DNA from: Pseudoscleropodium purum | Taxonomy: Eukaryota > Streptophyta > Bryopsida > Hypnales > Brachytheciaceae | Length of the DNA stretch: 64,000 bases | Direction: 5' to 3' | Assembly: GCA_963969395.1 (NCBI GenBank) | Contig: OZ017805.1 | Span: 5,518,001-5,582,000, forward strand | Shown here: piece by piece, positions 12,775 to 26,508 of the stretch | Layout of the letters: each line of letters opens with the position of its first letter | How positions within the stretch are numbered: the first letter of the stretch is position 1 | Notes under the pieces: model-generated | What the model was told of the DNA's origin: nothing | Seen by the model: only the letters and a program-made list of their open reading frames with translations | Database searches by the model: none | Translations under genes and position numbers: made by a program

Positions 12775-13160
12775 CTAATCATTTCCAACTATAAATTGAT
12801 AAGCTAGGCATTTTGCAAGCTAAGCCATCAAATCAATAGAGCCATAAAATATCACAAGGAAATTATGGACATAACATCACTAATAATTTCCAAACTTAAC
12901 TAATAAGAAAGGTACTTCCAAAGTAAACCCATCAAATCAACTGATCTCTTAAAATCTCAAAGAAATTATAGACAAATTATTTTCCAACTTAAATTGATAC
13001 GATAGGCACTCCACATGTTAAGCCATCAAATCATCAAGGCTTTAAAAATGTTTTCCAAGGAAATTATAGACTTATAGTACTAAATAATTTCCAAAATTTC
13101 TAATTTGATAAGATGGATACACTTCAAGTCAAGCCATCAAATTAATAGTCATTAAATTCT
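12775..13160. repeat. Tandem repeat of about 100 bp, four diverged units
   Basis: Units near 12797, 12901, 12997 and 13107 share GATAxGxTxGGCACT-like, AAGCCATCAAATCA and GGAAATTATAGAC segments, with spacings of 104, 96 and 110 bp. The family is not recognised. Confidence 0.7.
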
Positions 13161-16100
13161 TTCTAATACTTCTCTCTAATCAATGCTCATGCCATCTACT
13201 AAAACTTGCTAATAGCATGGTTTAGTAACCCCAAAAGAAATAGTCATGAACTTGAAATAAATTGTCATGGTGAATTTACTAAAGAGGTTGTGAACCTCAC
13301 TTGCACCCATACAATCCAACAAACATGTAGTTGGTCAGAATTGTGCATGCAAGGTGTCTACAGCTCACAATAGTGTGTCATTGCAATTATAATAGAAAAA
13401 TCATCACGCAACTCAAAAATTCACACAAGTAAATGAAAAATTAAATACAGTCATACAAATTGTGAGTCACAAAGGACCTGTAAAGACGCCATTTCTTTCC
13501 TCACACTCATAGTCACTTCCAAAGCTTCCTTGTAACACATAGATCACCATTCACCATGCTCTAGTACAAGATGCTGGAGACAAGTTTCATCTAAGTATTT
13601 ATACTTCTTCTTTACCTTGGCAACCAAGCAAGAATGCCTTGGGAACAAGAGAAGAATAACTTGGGAACCAAGCAAAACCTAGTCTTGGAATTCTAAAATT
13701 TCTAGGGTTCCAAGGACATAGTCAAGTCAAATCGTCATGTTCTAGAATGCCATTTTAATTAGTAGGTTCACATCCCTATAGTCAAATATAACCTATAACT
13801 TTCCAAATAATAATCACCACCCATCAACATGGTATGATACAGACATGTGAAGATTTAAACATGTCAAAGTTGACAATTCATGTGGGGCTAGTTAAATCAA
13901 AGCTTCTAGACCCAACTTGTCATCCATATGGTTACAATTAACTTGTACTTTACAGGGCATGATTAAATTAGGACAAATCAATATAACCATGGTACATCCT
14001 CTTGATGTCACACATCCAAGGTTAAAAAATGGCTATGGTACTGAATCATGTTTAAATCACAAAAATTAGTACCATTGTCTTCTAATAATTAGAAGAGAGA
14101 CATATATATTAGAAAGACGGGAGAAGGAAGAACTAACAGACCTTGAACGGTGAGTTAAAAACTTGCCCATCTTTAAGATCTTAAATTCATAAAGTCCTTT
14201 AAAAATCATATTATTAAAAGATGGTAATTGAATAAGTCAAACCCACCAGATTTTTGTAAGTATAAAATAGCCCAAGAAAAATACCGATAGACTATGAAAT
14301 TGTTTTTAGATATTTAAAAGGAACATCCATCCAATAAACATCATACATTTCTCCAAAGGGATATCCATCCACCCAAATCTTTGTTGAAAAATACCTATGA
14401 ACCACATAAAGTGACTGAGGATGTAGGATTTAGGGTTTAGGTTTAGGATTTGGGATATAAGGTTAGAGTTCAATATATTAACCAAAATACAAAAACACAA
14501 AATGAACTAAATAAGCATATTCATTTAATGCTTTTTCGTTGTCAATAAAAATTAATACTCATAAAATAAGAAATACAGACCTTGAAACTAAAAAATAATG
14601 AAGAAATCGCAATAAAGCAACCATACTTATAGCCCTTAATAGATCATTTATAATATATAGTAACCATTTGTGAAAATAATAAAAGATTTTTATCACTTAT
14701 TTACAAAACATAAAGGCCCATATATTAACACCATTGTCTTCAACATACCAAAAAAAATGTATAATCAAAATATAAAAATAAAAGAATGGAATAGAACAAG
14801 TATTTAAACACTATATATTTCTAAATTTTTGGAAGATTCTCCTTCATATTTTCTTTTATATCCATTCTCTTAAGTATTTAGAGTTTAGAGTTAGGTATTT
14901 TCAAGGTTCAGGATTCTTAGATTTTAGGTTTTTTAGGATGAAAGGTTTAGTGTCCAAATTCAAGGTATTATCTAATATAATAATCCAAATATTAAATCTA
15001 GTAACTCAATTTATTACTATGCCGATCATCCATTGATATATTTATCTATGAATCTAGAGAGGTCTTCAAATCACTCGATAATACTTTTGAAAGTTAAGAA
15101 TTAATAATGGTCATTGGGATAATTATAATGCAAAACATTAGAAGATCAATTCAATACATTGGGAGATCACACAAAACATGCGCTCATGTATGCAAATATA
15201 TAGAGATATATTTAAGCATCCAAAAATCTCCCGATATTATTATCAAGAGATCTCCTAATGTTTAGTCTAATTTTCTTTGAATAATCTAAAAGTAGTTAAA
15301 TGTGCCAATGAAATTCATTAGCAACAAAGGGGTTTCTATTTCATGAAAAACTTTACAATTAAAGGCATATACAATATCTTCTATATAGTAATATTATATG
15401 CATTGTCTAAAATGAGATGATTGAATTCATTCATTCATTTGGAGTTCTATAATATACAAGATGTTTACTTCTTTAATATAGAAATTTTTCTTTATTTGAA
15501 GTAAAACTACATAATGCTACATTCAAACACTTCAAGACTAAGTTGTAAGAACCCAAAGTTGATAATGGTCATGAATAGAAAGAAAACGATCATGAGGATG
15601 GAATACAGAACATAAAAAAATTAGTGGAAATCACTGGAAAGTCTATACTAAACCTCCAAAAATCAATACAAAACATCTGGAGATCTATACAAACATCATC
15701 GGATCATGAGATTCCATGATGTTTTGTCCAAAATTCATTGAATAATCCAAAAGTAGTTAATTTGTACCATCATATTTTTAATGTTTATTTACACATAGAT
15801 CTACAATTTTGTCTTTGAGATCTTCTAATGTTATCCAAAGATCTCATGATATTTTGCTAACTTAGTTGTATTCATGGTCTATACACAATATAAGGTATAT
15901 CATTGATCACATAGAATCCCTTCATATCTTTGCAAAGGCATATTTATTTTATTACTAATGAACTCATCCTATTATCCTTCCTCCATTTGGACTAGTTTCT
16001 TTAGCAACGTTCATATTCCAAATTACTCCTTACCTCCCTTTGAGCATATTAGACACCCGATCATTTATTTAGAAATTGGGCTTTGTTTCCTAAGATTTTC

Positions 16101-17818
16101 AAGTATTGAGAGTTTGTTTTTTTATATTCTATATTTTAATGGAACCCAATTTCATTCTTTGACACTATAGTCAACGCAATTTTGAAAAAAAGCTCATTTG
16201 CTTCTTCATATTGATAGACCTTGCAAAAAAGTATGAAATTCTATTTTTTCCTAAGGTATTTTTGTTTGGAATATAAATTGTCAAAATTTTATTTTAATTC
16301 CAGATTTGGTTTAATATGGCATCTTTTCATTTCATTTCTTTTTTGTTTCCTCTTTTGTCCTTTCTATATCATGTTTTTCATAGCTCTTGCAATCAACTTC
16401 CCATTTGTAAAATTGCAACGCCTTTGAACGTGCTTACAAAATTTTTACTTTTTTTATTCACATGCAGTATTTCTCTATAAATTGTAATATTCAAAATGAA
16501 CGTGTAAGTTCATGCATGTGGTTTTGTAGGCAAGTTCAACATTTTTTTCATGATGTGTATGAGTCCTATCCAATTGCATTACATGCACGGTACAATCTAT
16601 ACTTTTCATAGTAAGGATCTGAGTATATATTGTAAAATTATTGATTTAAATAAAAGATTTTGTATATGATTGTAAGTCATGAATATATTATTGTGTTCAT
16701 AAAGTAACCATATCATTATTTGAGATTTACTTGATGGTATGTAGTGAACACTTTACAAATGAATAAGCTAGGATATATAAAGGATGGATTTGAAACATTT
16801 GTCGGCTGAAAACACTTTATTACTTAAAAAATTTGAAGTAATGATATAGACATACGCACATATATACAATTATATTAATCTGTATAAATGAAGTGAAAAC
16901 ATTATGGTTCTATGTATATTTCCTAATAAAAATATTTAAAACACTTTTATTTTATACTAACTATTAATATATTTGGTTAATAATTTAATATCTTTACAGA
17001 AATAAGAACACCGAGTTTGTTTTTTATTATCGTAGACTAGGTAGGTCCTCTAGAAGAGTATAAATATTTGGATTATTTTTAATATTATAGGATTTTGATT
17101 TCAAGATAATAATAAAAATGCCCATTATTTTTTAATTATTGTTAAATAGAGTCTACCTATTAAGGATTGAAATACACATTCTTGATTTCATGGAGTTCAA
17201 TTCATACTTCGTATGTCAACAATAAGCACTTCTTAATTTATTATCAATGAAATTTTTAATTTTTAATAATAGAAAAAAATAACTATTCTTGGTTGTCACA
17301 GTGTAGGGAGAAGCAATATTGTTGAAATAATATTTAAATAGTGTATGTACAGTTCACTTCTTATAGTCTTACAGTTTTCTTTTAGTGTAGTACTCAAAAA
17401 TGAAATGCATTCTAAAAGGCAAGGTAAATGAACTCTTCAACCATCTCATACACAATTAGGGCTAGATTGTTTAAATAACAGAATTCTTTTTGTTTTACAG
17501 GACAAATGACTAGTATATGGAAAAAGAGGGGCACATATAATTTTGGATCAACTATCCAACAAAGTAATTATTTCACAATCTTATTCTTTTTAATTTAACA
17601 CAACTACAACCCAAAAAATGAAAGAAACCAATGTAACAATTGTTAAGAGACTAGTTGGTTATGCTTGAGAATGAAGTTATAATTTGCAATTGAGATTTTC
17701 TAAACTCAATGCAATAATTGTAATTACTTTACTATTGCTGTCCAATCACTTTAATACCCTCCCCATTTCCATTTCCAAATCACTCCTTTTTCACGTTCCA
17801 TTCCATATTGTATTTGGG
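13161..17818. other. Long AT-rich stretch without recognised genes
   Basis: Open frames are short and of low complexity. A few palindrome-family relics occur (for example AAGAGATCTCCTAATG near 15250 and AAAGATCTCATGAT near 15838), as do TTTAGGG-like phrases near 14430. No transposon ends were identified. Confidence 0.45.
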
Positions 17819-17870
17819 TGTTAGATCCAATCATTCCAACACCTTTCCTGTCTTTATTTCCAAGTTAGTC
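17819..17870 (+). repeat. Short direct repeat, left copy
   Basis: Begins TGTTAGATCCAATCATTCCA and recurs at 19913-19964 with a handful of mismatches. It could be a short terminal repeat (TG..CA) of a retroelement of about 2.1 kb, or just two repeat units. Confidence 0.55.
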
Positions 17871-18289
17871 CTAGTTCACATTCCATTCTATATTTTTTTT
17901 GGATGTGTAGATTAATCCGGGGCCTAATAGGACTTATCCAGACGATAGTTAAGTTCATTCCTAGGGAAGCTTTTCTAATAGGATTATCTCTAATTAACTC
18001 AAGGTTTAACCCTAGCAAGTCATTGCAATTTAATACTTTAAAAAAATATATAATTCCTTAATCCTTTTTTTACTTCTATGTTTTCCTCACATGGTATAAC
18101 TAATTCCAAAATTTGGCCCTCCACTCTTAATGGCCACAAGGGTAAGGAATGCTCTCAAATTGTATCTTTAATTATCTTATTTATCAATCTTTAATTCTTT
18201 CAATCTTTATCTTTCCTTTAATAATCTTTTATATTTTTCTTTATCTTTCCGCAACTTGGACCTTTATGTTTCCGACTTGGAATTCCACC

Positions 18290-19912
18290 AGACACTGGGG
18301 CCGCCTGCTTCACTCCAATTAGGCTATTCATCTCCGAATTGGTTTGAATTTATCACCATTAACAAGCACTTCCACTACCAACTTAGATGAGATCTAACCA
18401 CTATAGCTTTTGCCTCCTAATAGGAAACCAAATATGCATTATTGCCTATCCAACATCAACTTGGAATTCATGTTCATACTATGTTCCTACTCAACAAACT
18501 CCAAGACACAATTTGGTTTAATTCCCTCACAACCATCATTCAATTACACATCATCAAACATAGATCAATAACCAAATTGGACAATTCAACAATAGCCTTC
18601 AATTTAGAATTCTTCTCAACATACTACAATGACACACACATACTCAATTACAACTTTGAAAATTCATAAAATATTTCATTACTTCCGAGTTGGTGGTTAC
18701 AATCACTGTTTTACAACTTGGAATCTCAACAGTCTCTTTTTACTCACAAAATTATCTCTTTGCACAAAGAAACTACTCAATCATCTCATTAACTTAAAAT
18801 TCATCCCATTAGGTTCACTACATACTCTCAAAGTATTACCATTTGGCTCTTATCTTGTCTACACATCAATCACTTAACCAATAGATCGAACGTTAAGCAC
18901 CAAATTCTTCCAAATAGATTTTCATTCCAGAGCACTACTAATCCAAATTTCCAAACTAAATCTACAATTTTCACCAACTTAGATAACTACACATTCACTG
19001 TATCTTCACTCCTTAAGCACAGACTCTCATAAATTCTTGATAACATTCCACCAAACTATTTCCCGATTTGGCAATTCTCATCCCTTCATTCTCACACCAC
19101 CATTCACTGGCCAACATTCACACACTCCGATCATTCCGATTAGCACTCAGACAACTCATTCTCTAATTTGCCCGATTTGCTCACAGTAAATTTCCATCTT
19201 CAACTACCCACAACAAATTCCAACTTGAACTTTCACATATTACTTGACTTATTTCCATATCTCCAGCTTGACTAGACTCACAAACACAACCAAAAACACA
19301 CATCACATACGCATTCAATCATCACACATAAACACCCTCTCACTCTCTAATACACAAGAAAATAAAATACGCAGCACAATTGTCTAGGACTCCGACTGGC
19401 TCTCTTCAACAGCGGGTAAAAAAAACACAAATGAACTCCAAATTGTACTTAAGAGAAACTCCCGGACAACCTGCAGACAGTTACCAGTTCGGCAGAGAAG
19501 GCCAACTGAAAACAGTCACCGATTTGGATCCCATACAATATACATTCAACTGAACTAAATTCACTCACCTACCAGCCTTCATCCAATTCGGCTTAACACC
19601 TCATACTACTCACCACTCATCACTCACCTGTCTAGTTGGAATTTCCCACTAACTTAAAATATTCAACTGACTTGACTATCAATTTGGCAAAACAAACCAG
19701 TCAAACAACTCAAACATCCAACTTAGGTTCATACACACCAATGGCCATTGACAAAACAAACTCAAAAGAATGACAACTTGGACATTAACAAACACACAAA
19801 AACACCTAAATTGGACCATAAATCTGCAATTAGTCTCAAAAAGGACCTCACTTTACCCAAAAATAGCACCAAAAATTAACAGTCTTAACACTCCATTCGG
19901 TATTCTACAGGA
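18290..19912. repeat. G-poor region with recurring CCAAxTTGG-like motifs
   Basis: For about 1.6 kb the plus strand is very poor in G and rich in A and C. Variants of ACTTGGAA, ATTTGGCA, CCGATTTGG and TTCGGC recur every few tens of bases. There is no convincing protein; the open frames at 18442-18877 and 19770-19976 are rich in Thr, Asn, His and Leu, as expected of A/C-rich DNA. The minus strand reads like the transcribed leader of a retroelement or a degenerate short-motif array. The short repeats at 17819 and 19913 bracket it. Confidence 0.45.
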
Positions 19913-19964
19913 TGTTAGATCCAATCAGTCTAACATCCCCCTCATCTTTATTTCCAAGTCATTC
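19913..19964 (+). repeat. Short direct repeat, right copy
   Basis: Begins TGTTAGATCCAATCAGTCTA and shares CTTTATTTCCAAGT with the left copy at 17819. Confidence 0.55.
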
Positions 19965-22079
19965 ACTTTGTTTTAATTGGTCGAGTGCTTAATCTATAAG
20001 CTAAGCTTAAAATGAAACTTCAAATTACAATTTTGAATTGTGATCAAGTTAAGAAAACATTATTAAAATTGTAATATTAGTGGCATGGCACATATGTAGG
20101 TACTATAATGGTGTATGCATATGCATTGTTTCTTATGGATTTGTATTACATACAATTAATAGCAATACATTTTGATAGTTTTACAAAAAAGATCCGAGTA
20201 GATATTATCAAGTAGTTGTAAAATATTATGAATTAATGTATAATATAGATTGATCATGTTTTCATTTGATGGTGTATTACATCTTGATTTTAGGGCTACG
20301 TAATAGTAGATAATGGTGTAGAATCAGTTACAATCATGCAATGATTTGGTTTGAGAATTAGACCTTCAAAACCATTTTCAATTAAAATTGTCTAATTAGT
20401 AAGTTGAAGTTAAAATTTAAAAACCCCAATTGTGAGCTAAGTGTAACCCTCAGTGTGTTTTAAAACCTTTAAGTGTGAAGGACTTATATAAGAAATGATA
20501 CTTTTTGGAAATTATAATTTTGTTTAGTTGAGGCATTTAAAGTTATTTTTCCCATTAATATTCTCTTCATTTTATATTTTTTTTTGTTGCCAATACTTTG
20601 TAATGAAGAAGCAATTTTACAATCATTCATTGAGCTTTAGTTAGTTAATATGAAGATTTTGAAAGTCACATCCAAGGTAAATGTTAAATACCACAATAAA
20701 AAATTATTACTACAACCACTATTTTAACCTTTTTTTTCATTTAAATAAACCCAACTATAGTTCAATTTTTTTTCCTTTCCACATTAATTTTTGTTTCAAA
20801 ATTTTTGGATTTCTTTAAATTTATTTTTTCTTATCTATTATTTATTATTTATAATTTTTTTAAATTTTTTTAAATTTTTTTATTGAGTTAATGCCAAAAC
20901 CAATGCATTCACCAACATAAAATTAAAAAAACCGCACACCAAACTACCACTGTAGACATTCCCAAGTACCTTCAAACCTACCTCCTTAAACCTAGAAGTG
21001 AGGCCTAATTAATTATTAGCCTTTATCCCAAAGACCCTCATCAATTGTACACCATACTGACAATCATAGTGATTACCATTCAAGTGACTCTTTGGAAGCG
21101 ATGCATAATGACTACCCTACCTTTTCCACCTAGTAGACCCAGTTCAATACATCAGCCCTCCCTCCGATGGCTCTAGTTGTATTCTACTTTCTCTTCTTTG
21201 GTTGTTCTACTTTCCTTTCCATTGTTTCTACGTACTGTGATTTGCTTCATTGTTCACCTAAATTGTGGTAGTTGTTGAATGTACGAGTGTCAATTTTTAT
21301 TTACGATGACTCTTTCAAATACGTAGCGTGTGCAATTAGTTCACCACAAGTACTTCATCTTTCCTCAATGTTCCAACGTTGTAGAGGAGATCAAGAGGCA
21401 ACTAAAAGATTGAGATTTTTGGAGTTGTTTGAAAAGTGGAAGAATAAGAGCATGACATTACTGTCATTCACAAAAGGCGCAAGGTACACAACGAAACCTA
21501 AGTCAAAAGCTTGAAGTTCTTGCTTAAGCTTTGGAGTATTGTCGCGAAGCATTGATCGACCAAGAGGGCGACGTTTTCTCAGGAAGCACAAGGTGCATTG
21601 GAAGCGGGAAGTAGAGGTGGTAGTGCAAAATTGGAGCTAACTCTTCACATTGTTCATTGTTTATGTTGTTTCTTCTTTGTAAATTGTAGTAAGTACAAAT
21701 TTATTCTTTCTTGCTTTGAAATTCTTATGTGTTCTTGCTTGTTTGATTTCGTTGTTGCAACGGAGACAATTAAACAATTAAGGGTTTGCAAATGTGTTCA
21801 TGATGTTAGTTCAACTTCATTAGTTACACATACTAGCAAGAACATCTTATTGTTATAAAGTAGACAATGCAAAATATTACTATAAATGTGCATTCTAAAG
21901 TCAACAGAGTTGGTCAAAAGTATTAGCATTGTATTATTTTGAAGCTAGTTTTTTATGCTTCAATAAAATACACATGGATACAAAAGGGTCTAAACGAATA
22001 TGAGGTCACTTTTGGCCATAGGACTTGTCGCAGCACAGGGCAGGTAAATTCCCCATTATACTCACAAAAATCGCTCTAG
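19965..22079. other. Unannotated spacer
   Basis: AT-rich, with a simple T/A-rich stretch near 20755-20885. The 80-aa frame at 21272-21514 and the 86-aa frame at 21598-21858 show no recognisable domain; the first has a mildly coding-like composition but no partner exon that I could find. Confidence 0.4.
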
Positions 22080-22170
22080 AGTATAACTAAGTGACTCTAA
22101 AGATCGAACCCACGAGATCTTGTGAAGTATCTAGCTCTATTAAGCAGTTAAGCTCAGTCAGTATCTCAAT
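22080..22170 (-). mobile_element. tRNA-like SINE head (candidate)
   Basis: On the minus strand an A-box-like TTAACTGCTTAATAGAG is followed about 43 bases later by a B box, GGGTTCGATC. That is the spacing of RNA polymerase III internal promoters. The stem pairing of a true tRNA is not evident, so a tRNA-derived SINE head is more likely than a tRNA gene. No poly-A or simple-repeat tail was identified. Confidence 0.4.
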
Positions 22171-23640
22171 CTTACTTTCCGGTCCTAGATCTAGAACCAG
22201 AAATACCACCACACCGGATAACTATAGACCGGATTACTCCTTCTTCCGATCCTACTAACTATCCGGTCTGTAAAAATATCCAAATCCCAGGATCTTACAA
22301 CTTCCGGTCCTGGAAATCCGTCCTGACCAATCCGGTCCGGATGGTCATCATGTATCCGTAATCCTATCCGGTTTGGTTTTGCCTCTGTTTCACCATCAGA
22401 GGGATCGCCGCTTACATTTGAGAGTGGTAGGCCCACTACTCTTTCCGTGACTTATAGTGGCTGAAGACCCACTGTCCTACTTCCTAAACTCCTAAGCTAA
22501 TCCGGATCCGGTTTGGTCCTTCACAACAACCCAGATAGCAATCCGGGTTGTAGGTCACACAAAGACCCCACACTCGACCCTCTCATACTACAACGACCTT
22601 GATGCTACTTCCGATCCGTGCGAAGACAGGTGGTTACAAGTGTACCCGTCCGTTCCAACATCAACTAAAGTTCTTCCGTTTACCAACTAAGGCGGTAAGA
22701 CCTCACAGGAGATCGGACACTCGACCGGATTTCCCACCCGGGAGTTTTAGCGCAGCTAAGGAATCCCTCCCTACCCGCCTAGCCTAACAACGGCTTTCTC
22801 ACCCGGAATCTTAAACTCTAGACGTGCTGAGGAACTAAGTTCACTCCCAACTCTTAGATACCTACTCACATGCACCTAGGATCGGAAAAGAAACACCAAG
22901 GGGAGAAATCACTCGCAAACCGGCTCGTACTATCCTAACTCCACATCATACAATCCTGTCGCGCTAGAGAGAGACACACAATGAGGAGAAGAGAAAGGTA
23001 CAAGAAATTTGCAAAATGAAAAACTCCCAGTTCCCATCGCAGGAACCGATTTATATACAAAGGGTAAAAATCCTAAAAGCACAAAAAGGAGCGGAAAACC
23101 CGTGGGGGTCCGCCGCCATCCTAATCTAACTTCCGGCTAACCTAATACTGTTGAGCCGGATCCGGATCCGCTCCTACTCCTAACTGAAATGAAAATCCTA
23201 TCTACTCTACAACCCTAGATCCTATTGTCGGGCTTCCGCTCTCCGGAACCAGCTGCTCAAAGACTTCACTCAAGTTCCGGTTCCGTTCCTCACGTTCTCT
23301 CTCCGATCTCAACCGGAATCAAAGCTTGCAGCACACAAACGCAAAAACTCAACCGCGCGCGCTCAAGGTCGAGTTTCTAAAAGGGGGTGCAACAGTGAAG
23401 GCTCCTCCTTATATAGTCTCTGGACCCTTTCCGGTTTGGTCATCATGAATCCGGTTCACCCATAATCCAGTCCGAGACCTAATCCGTGTTGCATTCCGTT
23501 TCCGTCGATAGTTACTCCTGACCGGATTAGATCCAAGAGGCCCACTACTTCATGTTCTGAGCTAATTTTGAGTTTTCCTTCTCCACCTGATCGGATCCGG
23601 TTCCCTAATGACTAGTTTCCGTTCCTATTTTGGTGTATAC
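22171..23640. repeat. GC-richer region dense in CCGGA/TCCGG motifs, possibly retroelement LTR material
   Basis: CCGGAT, TCCGGT, CCGGTTTGG and CCGATCC recur dozens of times, and longer phrases repeat internally: GGTCATCATGxATCCG occurs near 22341 and 23440, and GGCCCACTACT near 22430 and 23545. On the minus strand two TATA-like boxes (TGTATATAAATCGG near 23050, ACTATATAAGGAGG near 23410) precede pyrimidine-rich leader-like sequence. This suggests promoter-bearing terminal repeats read on the minus strand. No reverse transcriptase or integrase coding was seen, and no exact repeat boundaries could be fixed. Confidence 0.4.
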
Positions 23641-24854
23641 TAAGAAAATCAAAATTTTAAGCTACGACAGGACTGGTTCAAATCACATTACCTTTAGTGC
23701 TTGTAAGAATCAACCCTTAGAAATAGGCTTCAAGTTTGTTATCGCTTGTTCTTGATACAACCATTGAGGGAGAGTCCAACATTTGGAGTCATAGTAGTAT
23801 TTAGATCATCTATTTTTTATATTGTAAAAAGGTCAACTAGTCACATTTGAACTACATAGTTTTCTAAGTGTATTATTGAGTGACGTTCAATATGCTCATT
23901 GAGCAGTATTCTTTTCTTTTCCATAGCACTTGTCTTGAAGTGTATTATAGTGACTGAAACACTTACTGTGTCATTACAATGAAACGCAAGTATTAGTTGG
24001 AAGTCTATAGCTACTCCATTTATGGAGTTTGGAACTAACTTTGGGGACAATGGCGACATCCTTGCAAAAAGCAGGAATCTAATGTTTGTGGAATAATCCA
24101 TAAGTTTCAATGACAATATTTCTACTTGTTATTCTGTAAATTTTTTTGGATTGTGCTTATGAATCGACATTGTGATGGCAATTTGGTTCTCTAATCCATG
24201 GGCAATAATAGTCGAATCGATAGAAATTGAATCCTATAGAAGTAGCATGTATCTTATCCATAGTCATTGATATATATATACATGAAACTTTCTAGATGGC
24301 TTATTCACGAATGCATTAGGTTTTTTTGTTGAATCAAACAATCGTAGTGTATTATTGAGGTCACTGGATGAGCTAATTGCGAGCGCATCCAAAGATTATT
24401 GTTTAATCCAGGAATCTATGCGTGTTGTTGAGATCAGTAGATGGTCTATTTGTAGGAACATCTGGGGATTTTGGTAAGAACTAAGAATTGTTGTTTGTCC
24501 TTGAAATCACTAGATAGAATACTTATATATAGAATTGGGGATTTCCGATGTATCTAGTTCTATTGCATTCATTGTGGGATTTTGTGGGTGCCCTATGACC
24601 GTATGCATATGGAAATTCTGTTGAATCCAAAAATTTGGCATGCATCCTATAAATCCTCGATTGACCTATGACTATGCACATTTGGAGATTTCCATGAAGT
24701 CAATGACCCTAACAACGTGAAAATCGCTTGATGGGCAATTACCATGTGCATAAGGACTACTCCATATGATTGCTTTAGTGAAGCATCTATACACAAAGTT
24801 TTGTTAAAAAGCCCTAATATCGTGCAAACCCATAATATTGTGGATATATGTCCT
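23641..24854. other. Spacer with weak tandem phrases
   Basis: Between about 24340 and 24800 the phrase GAxxTCACTxGATxG...GGGGATTT returns three to five times with a spacing near 90-100 bp, heavily decayed. Nothing else was recognised. Confidence 0.4.
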
Positions 24855-25780
24855 AATCTTATGCACATCCAAAACAATATCTTTGGAAGCCCTACTCCTA
24901 CCTATGAGGAGATCCTCTAGAATTAACAATACTATCATGAGATATGATGATGGCAAAAATCGAGTAGTGTCACCAACAATTCATAGTAACCAAAGTTCTA
25001 TGATGTCATCAAGAAATCCCCTATAGAGACAAATTACTATAAAATTGCCCTCAGTACATAATAGTCTCAGAAGAATGACAACACTATGAGATCTTACGTT
25101 GGAATATGTTATAGTATTATCATCAATCTAATATAGAAATTTTGCATCCTCTCTAGAATGCCATCATATGAACTATATATAAGTAGTAATCATATATTAA
25201 TACCCTTGAGAAGTAGGAATTTAAGCTTTGAGAGTCCATGTTGCGATCCAACACGATTGAACAAAAATCCTAAAGCATTGTACACCCTAAAATGTAGAAG
25301 GTGTCCAAATTCCATCGTAAGACCTCATGATGATAGAAATCAATGTAGTATCCCAATGGAGACTTTTGAGCTCTAGTGAATGAAAGCCATTGTGAGATCT
25401 TACGATGGCAAAAATCCTTGTCATGACTATGAACCTTGTGGCCAAGCCGTATGAGCTTCTAGAAGTCATCATGAGATCTCACATTGAGAAGATGTTGCAT
25501 CGCCTCAATATTCTAGAACGCTAGTGACTGAAAGCCATCGTGAGATCTCACAATGGCTACACTATGTCTATTATTATTATCAATCCAAATTTGCATCACC
25601 TCTAAAAGGTCATTGTGAGATCTGTCGATGATAGAAGTCAATGCATATCTAAAATGACACTTATTAGCTCTATCAATAGAAGACTATTGTGAAATCTTAT
25701 GACAGCTAAATTGGTATTTTATCATAGTTACGCCAAGGTAGTTTAAGCTAAGAAGGAACAACGTGAGATTTCTCAATGTA
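24855..25780. repeat. Satellite array of about 75 bp period with a palindromic core
   Basis: Palindrome-family cores start at 25082, 25313, 25388, 25467, 25536, 25611, 25684 and 25759. Adjacent spacings are 75, 79, 69, 75, 73 and 75 bp, and the first gap (231 bp) equals three periods. Decayed cores can be seen near 24932, 25007 and 25161. The best copy, 25536-25555, reads CATCGTGAGATCTCACAATG, one base from a perfect 20-bp palindrome. Sequence between cores is much less conserved. Open frames here are shadows of the array. Confidence 0.75.
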
Positions 25781-26508
25781 CATATTGGGCGGCTTTTTAA
25801 TCTGGTATTTCTTCTTTAATATTTATGAGTCTATGAATCGTCTCTCCAACCAATTATGACAACTGATTGGAGACTTTTGCTTTATTTCTAAACAATTTGT
25901 AATATATGTTGTAGTGAAAACATGTTAATTAAATGGCTAGTCGATTACTCGGCCCAAAAATTTTCATCTTCATTGATAGTTGGGTGCATTCATTTCAATA
26001 TTTTGGAGAGCACTAGCCAATGGTTGTTTTTTGATGTGACTACAAAGTTACTGCATGGGGGATTGAATAGAAAGAAGGACATGACAGAATTGTTTCTATT
26101 ATTCCAAAATTCAAATATATGGACAAAGTCAGTCCAATAGTTGGATTGAACGCGTTGGACATGTAGGGTCTTGATCATTCTATTGTGCTTCTCGTAGTTC
26201 AAGAGAAAGTTCCAAAGGTTGATGAATCTCTAACATACGACTTCATCATTGATTATAGCACACTTAGTCTCAATATGTGCAAGATGATTACTAATAAACA
26301 AATGCTAAATTGCAAAGACAAATCCATTTCTTTTTGCCAGAGGAAATGAAAAGGGAATGAAACATCATTGATGAGGAATGCCAAGAATCCATTCCTTCCA
26401 ACGCCATTGTCATCTCGTAGTCTCCGTTGAAGAAGGGACAGAAATGAAAATTGATTGTTGAAGCACAAGGGGATGAATTGGATATTAAAGGCAAGAAAAA
26501 ACCAAGGA
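25781..26508. other. Unannotated spacer
   Basis: Short frames at 25922-26140 (+) and 26253-26536 (-) show no recognisable domain. No repeat noticed. Confidence 0.4.

Noticed and set aside
24855..25780. Regularly spaced palindromic repeats resembling a CRISPR array
   Set aside because: Eukaryotic context, diverged repeats, spacers that are themselves related and no cas genes.
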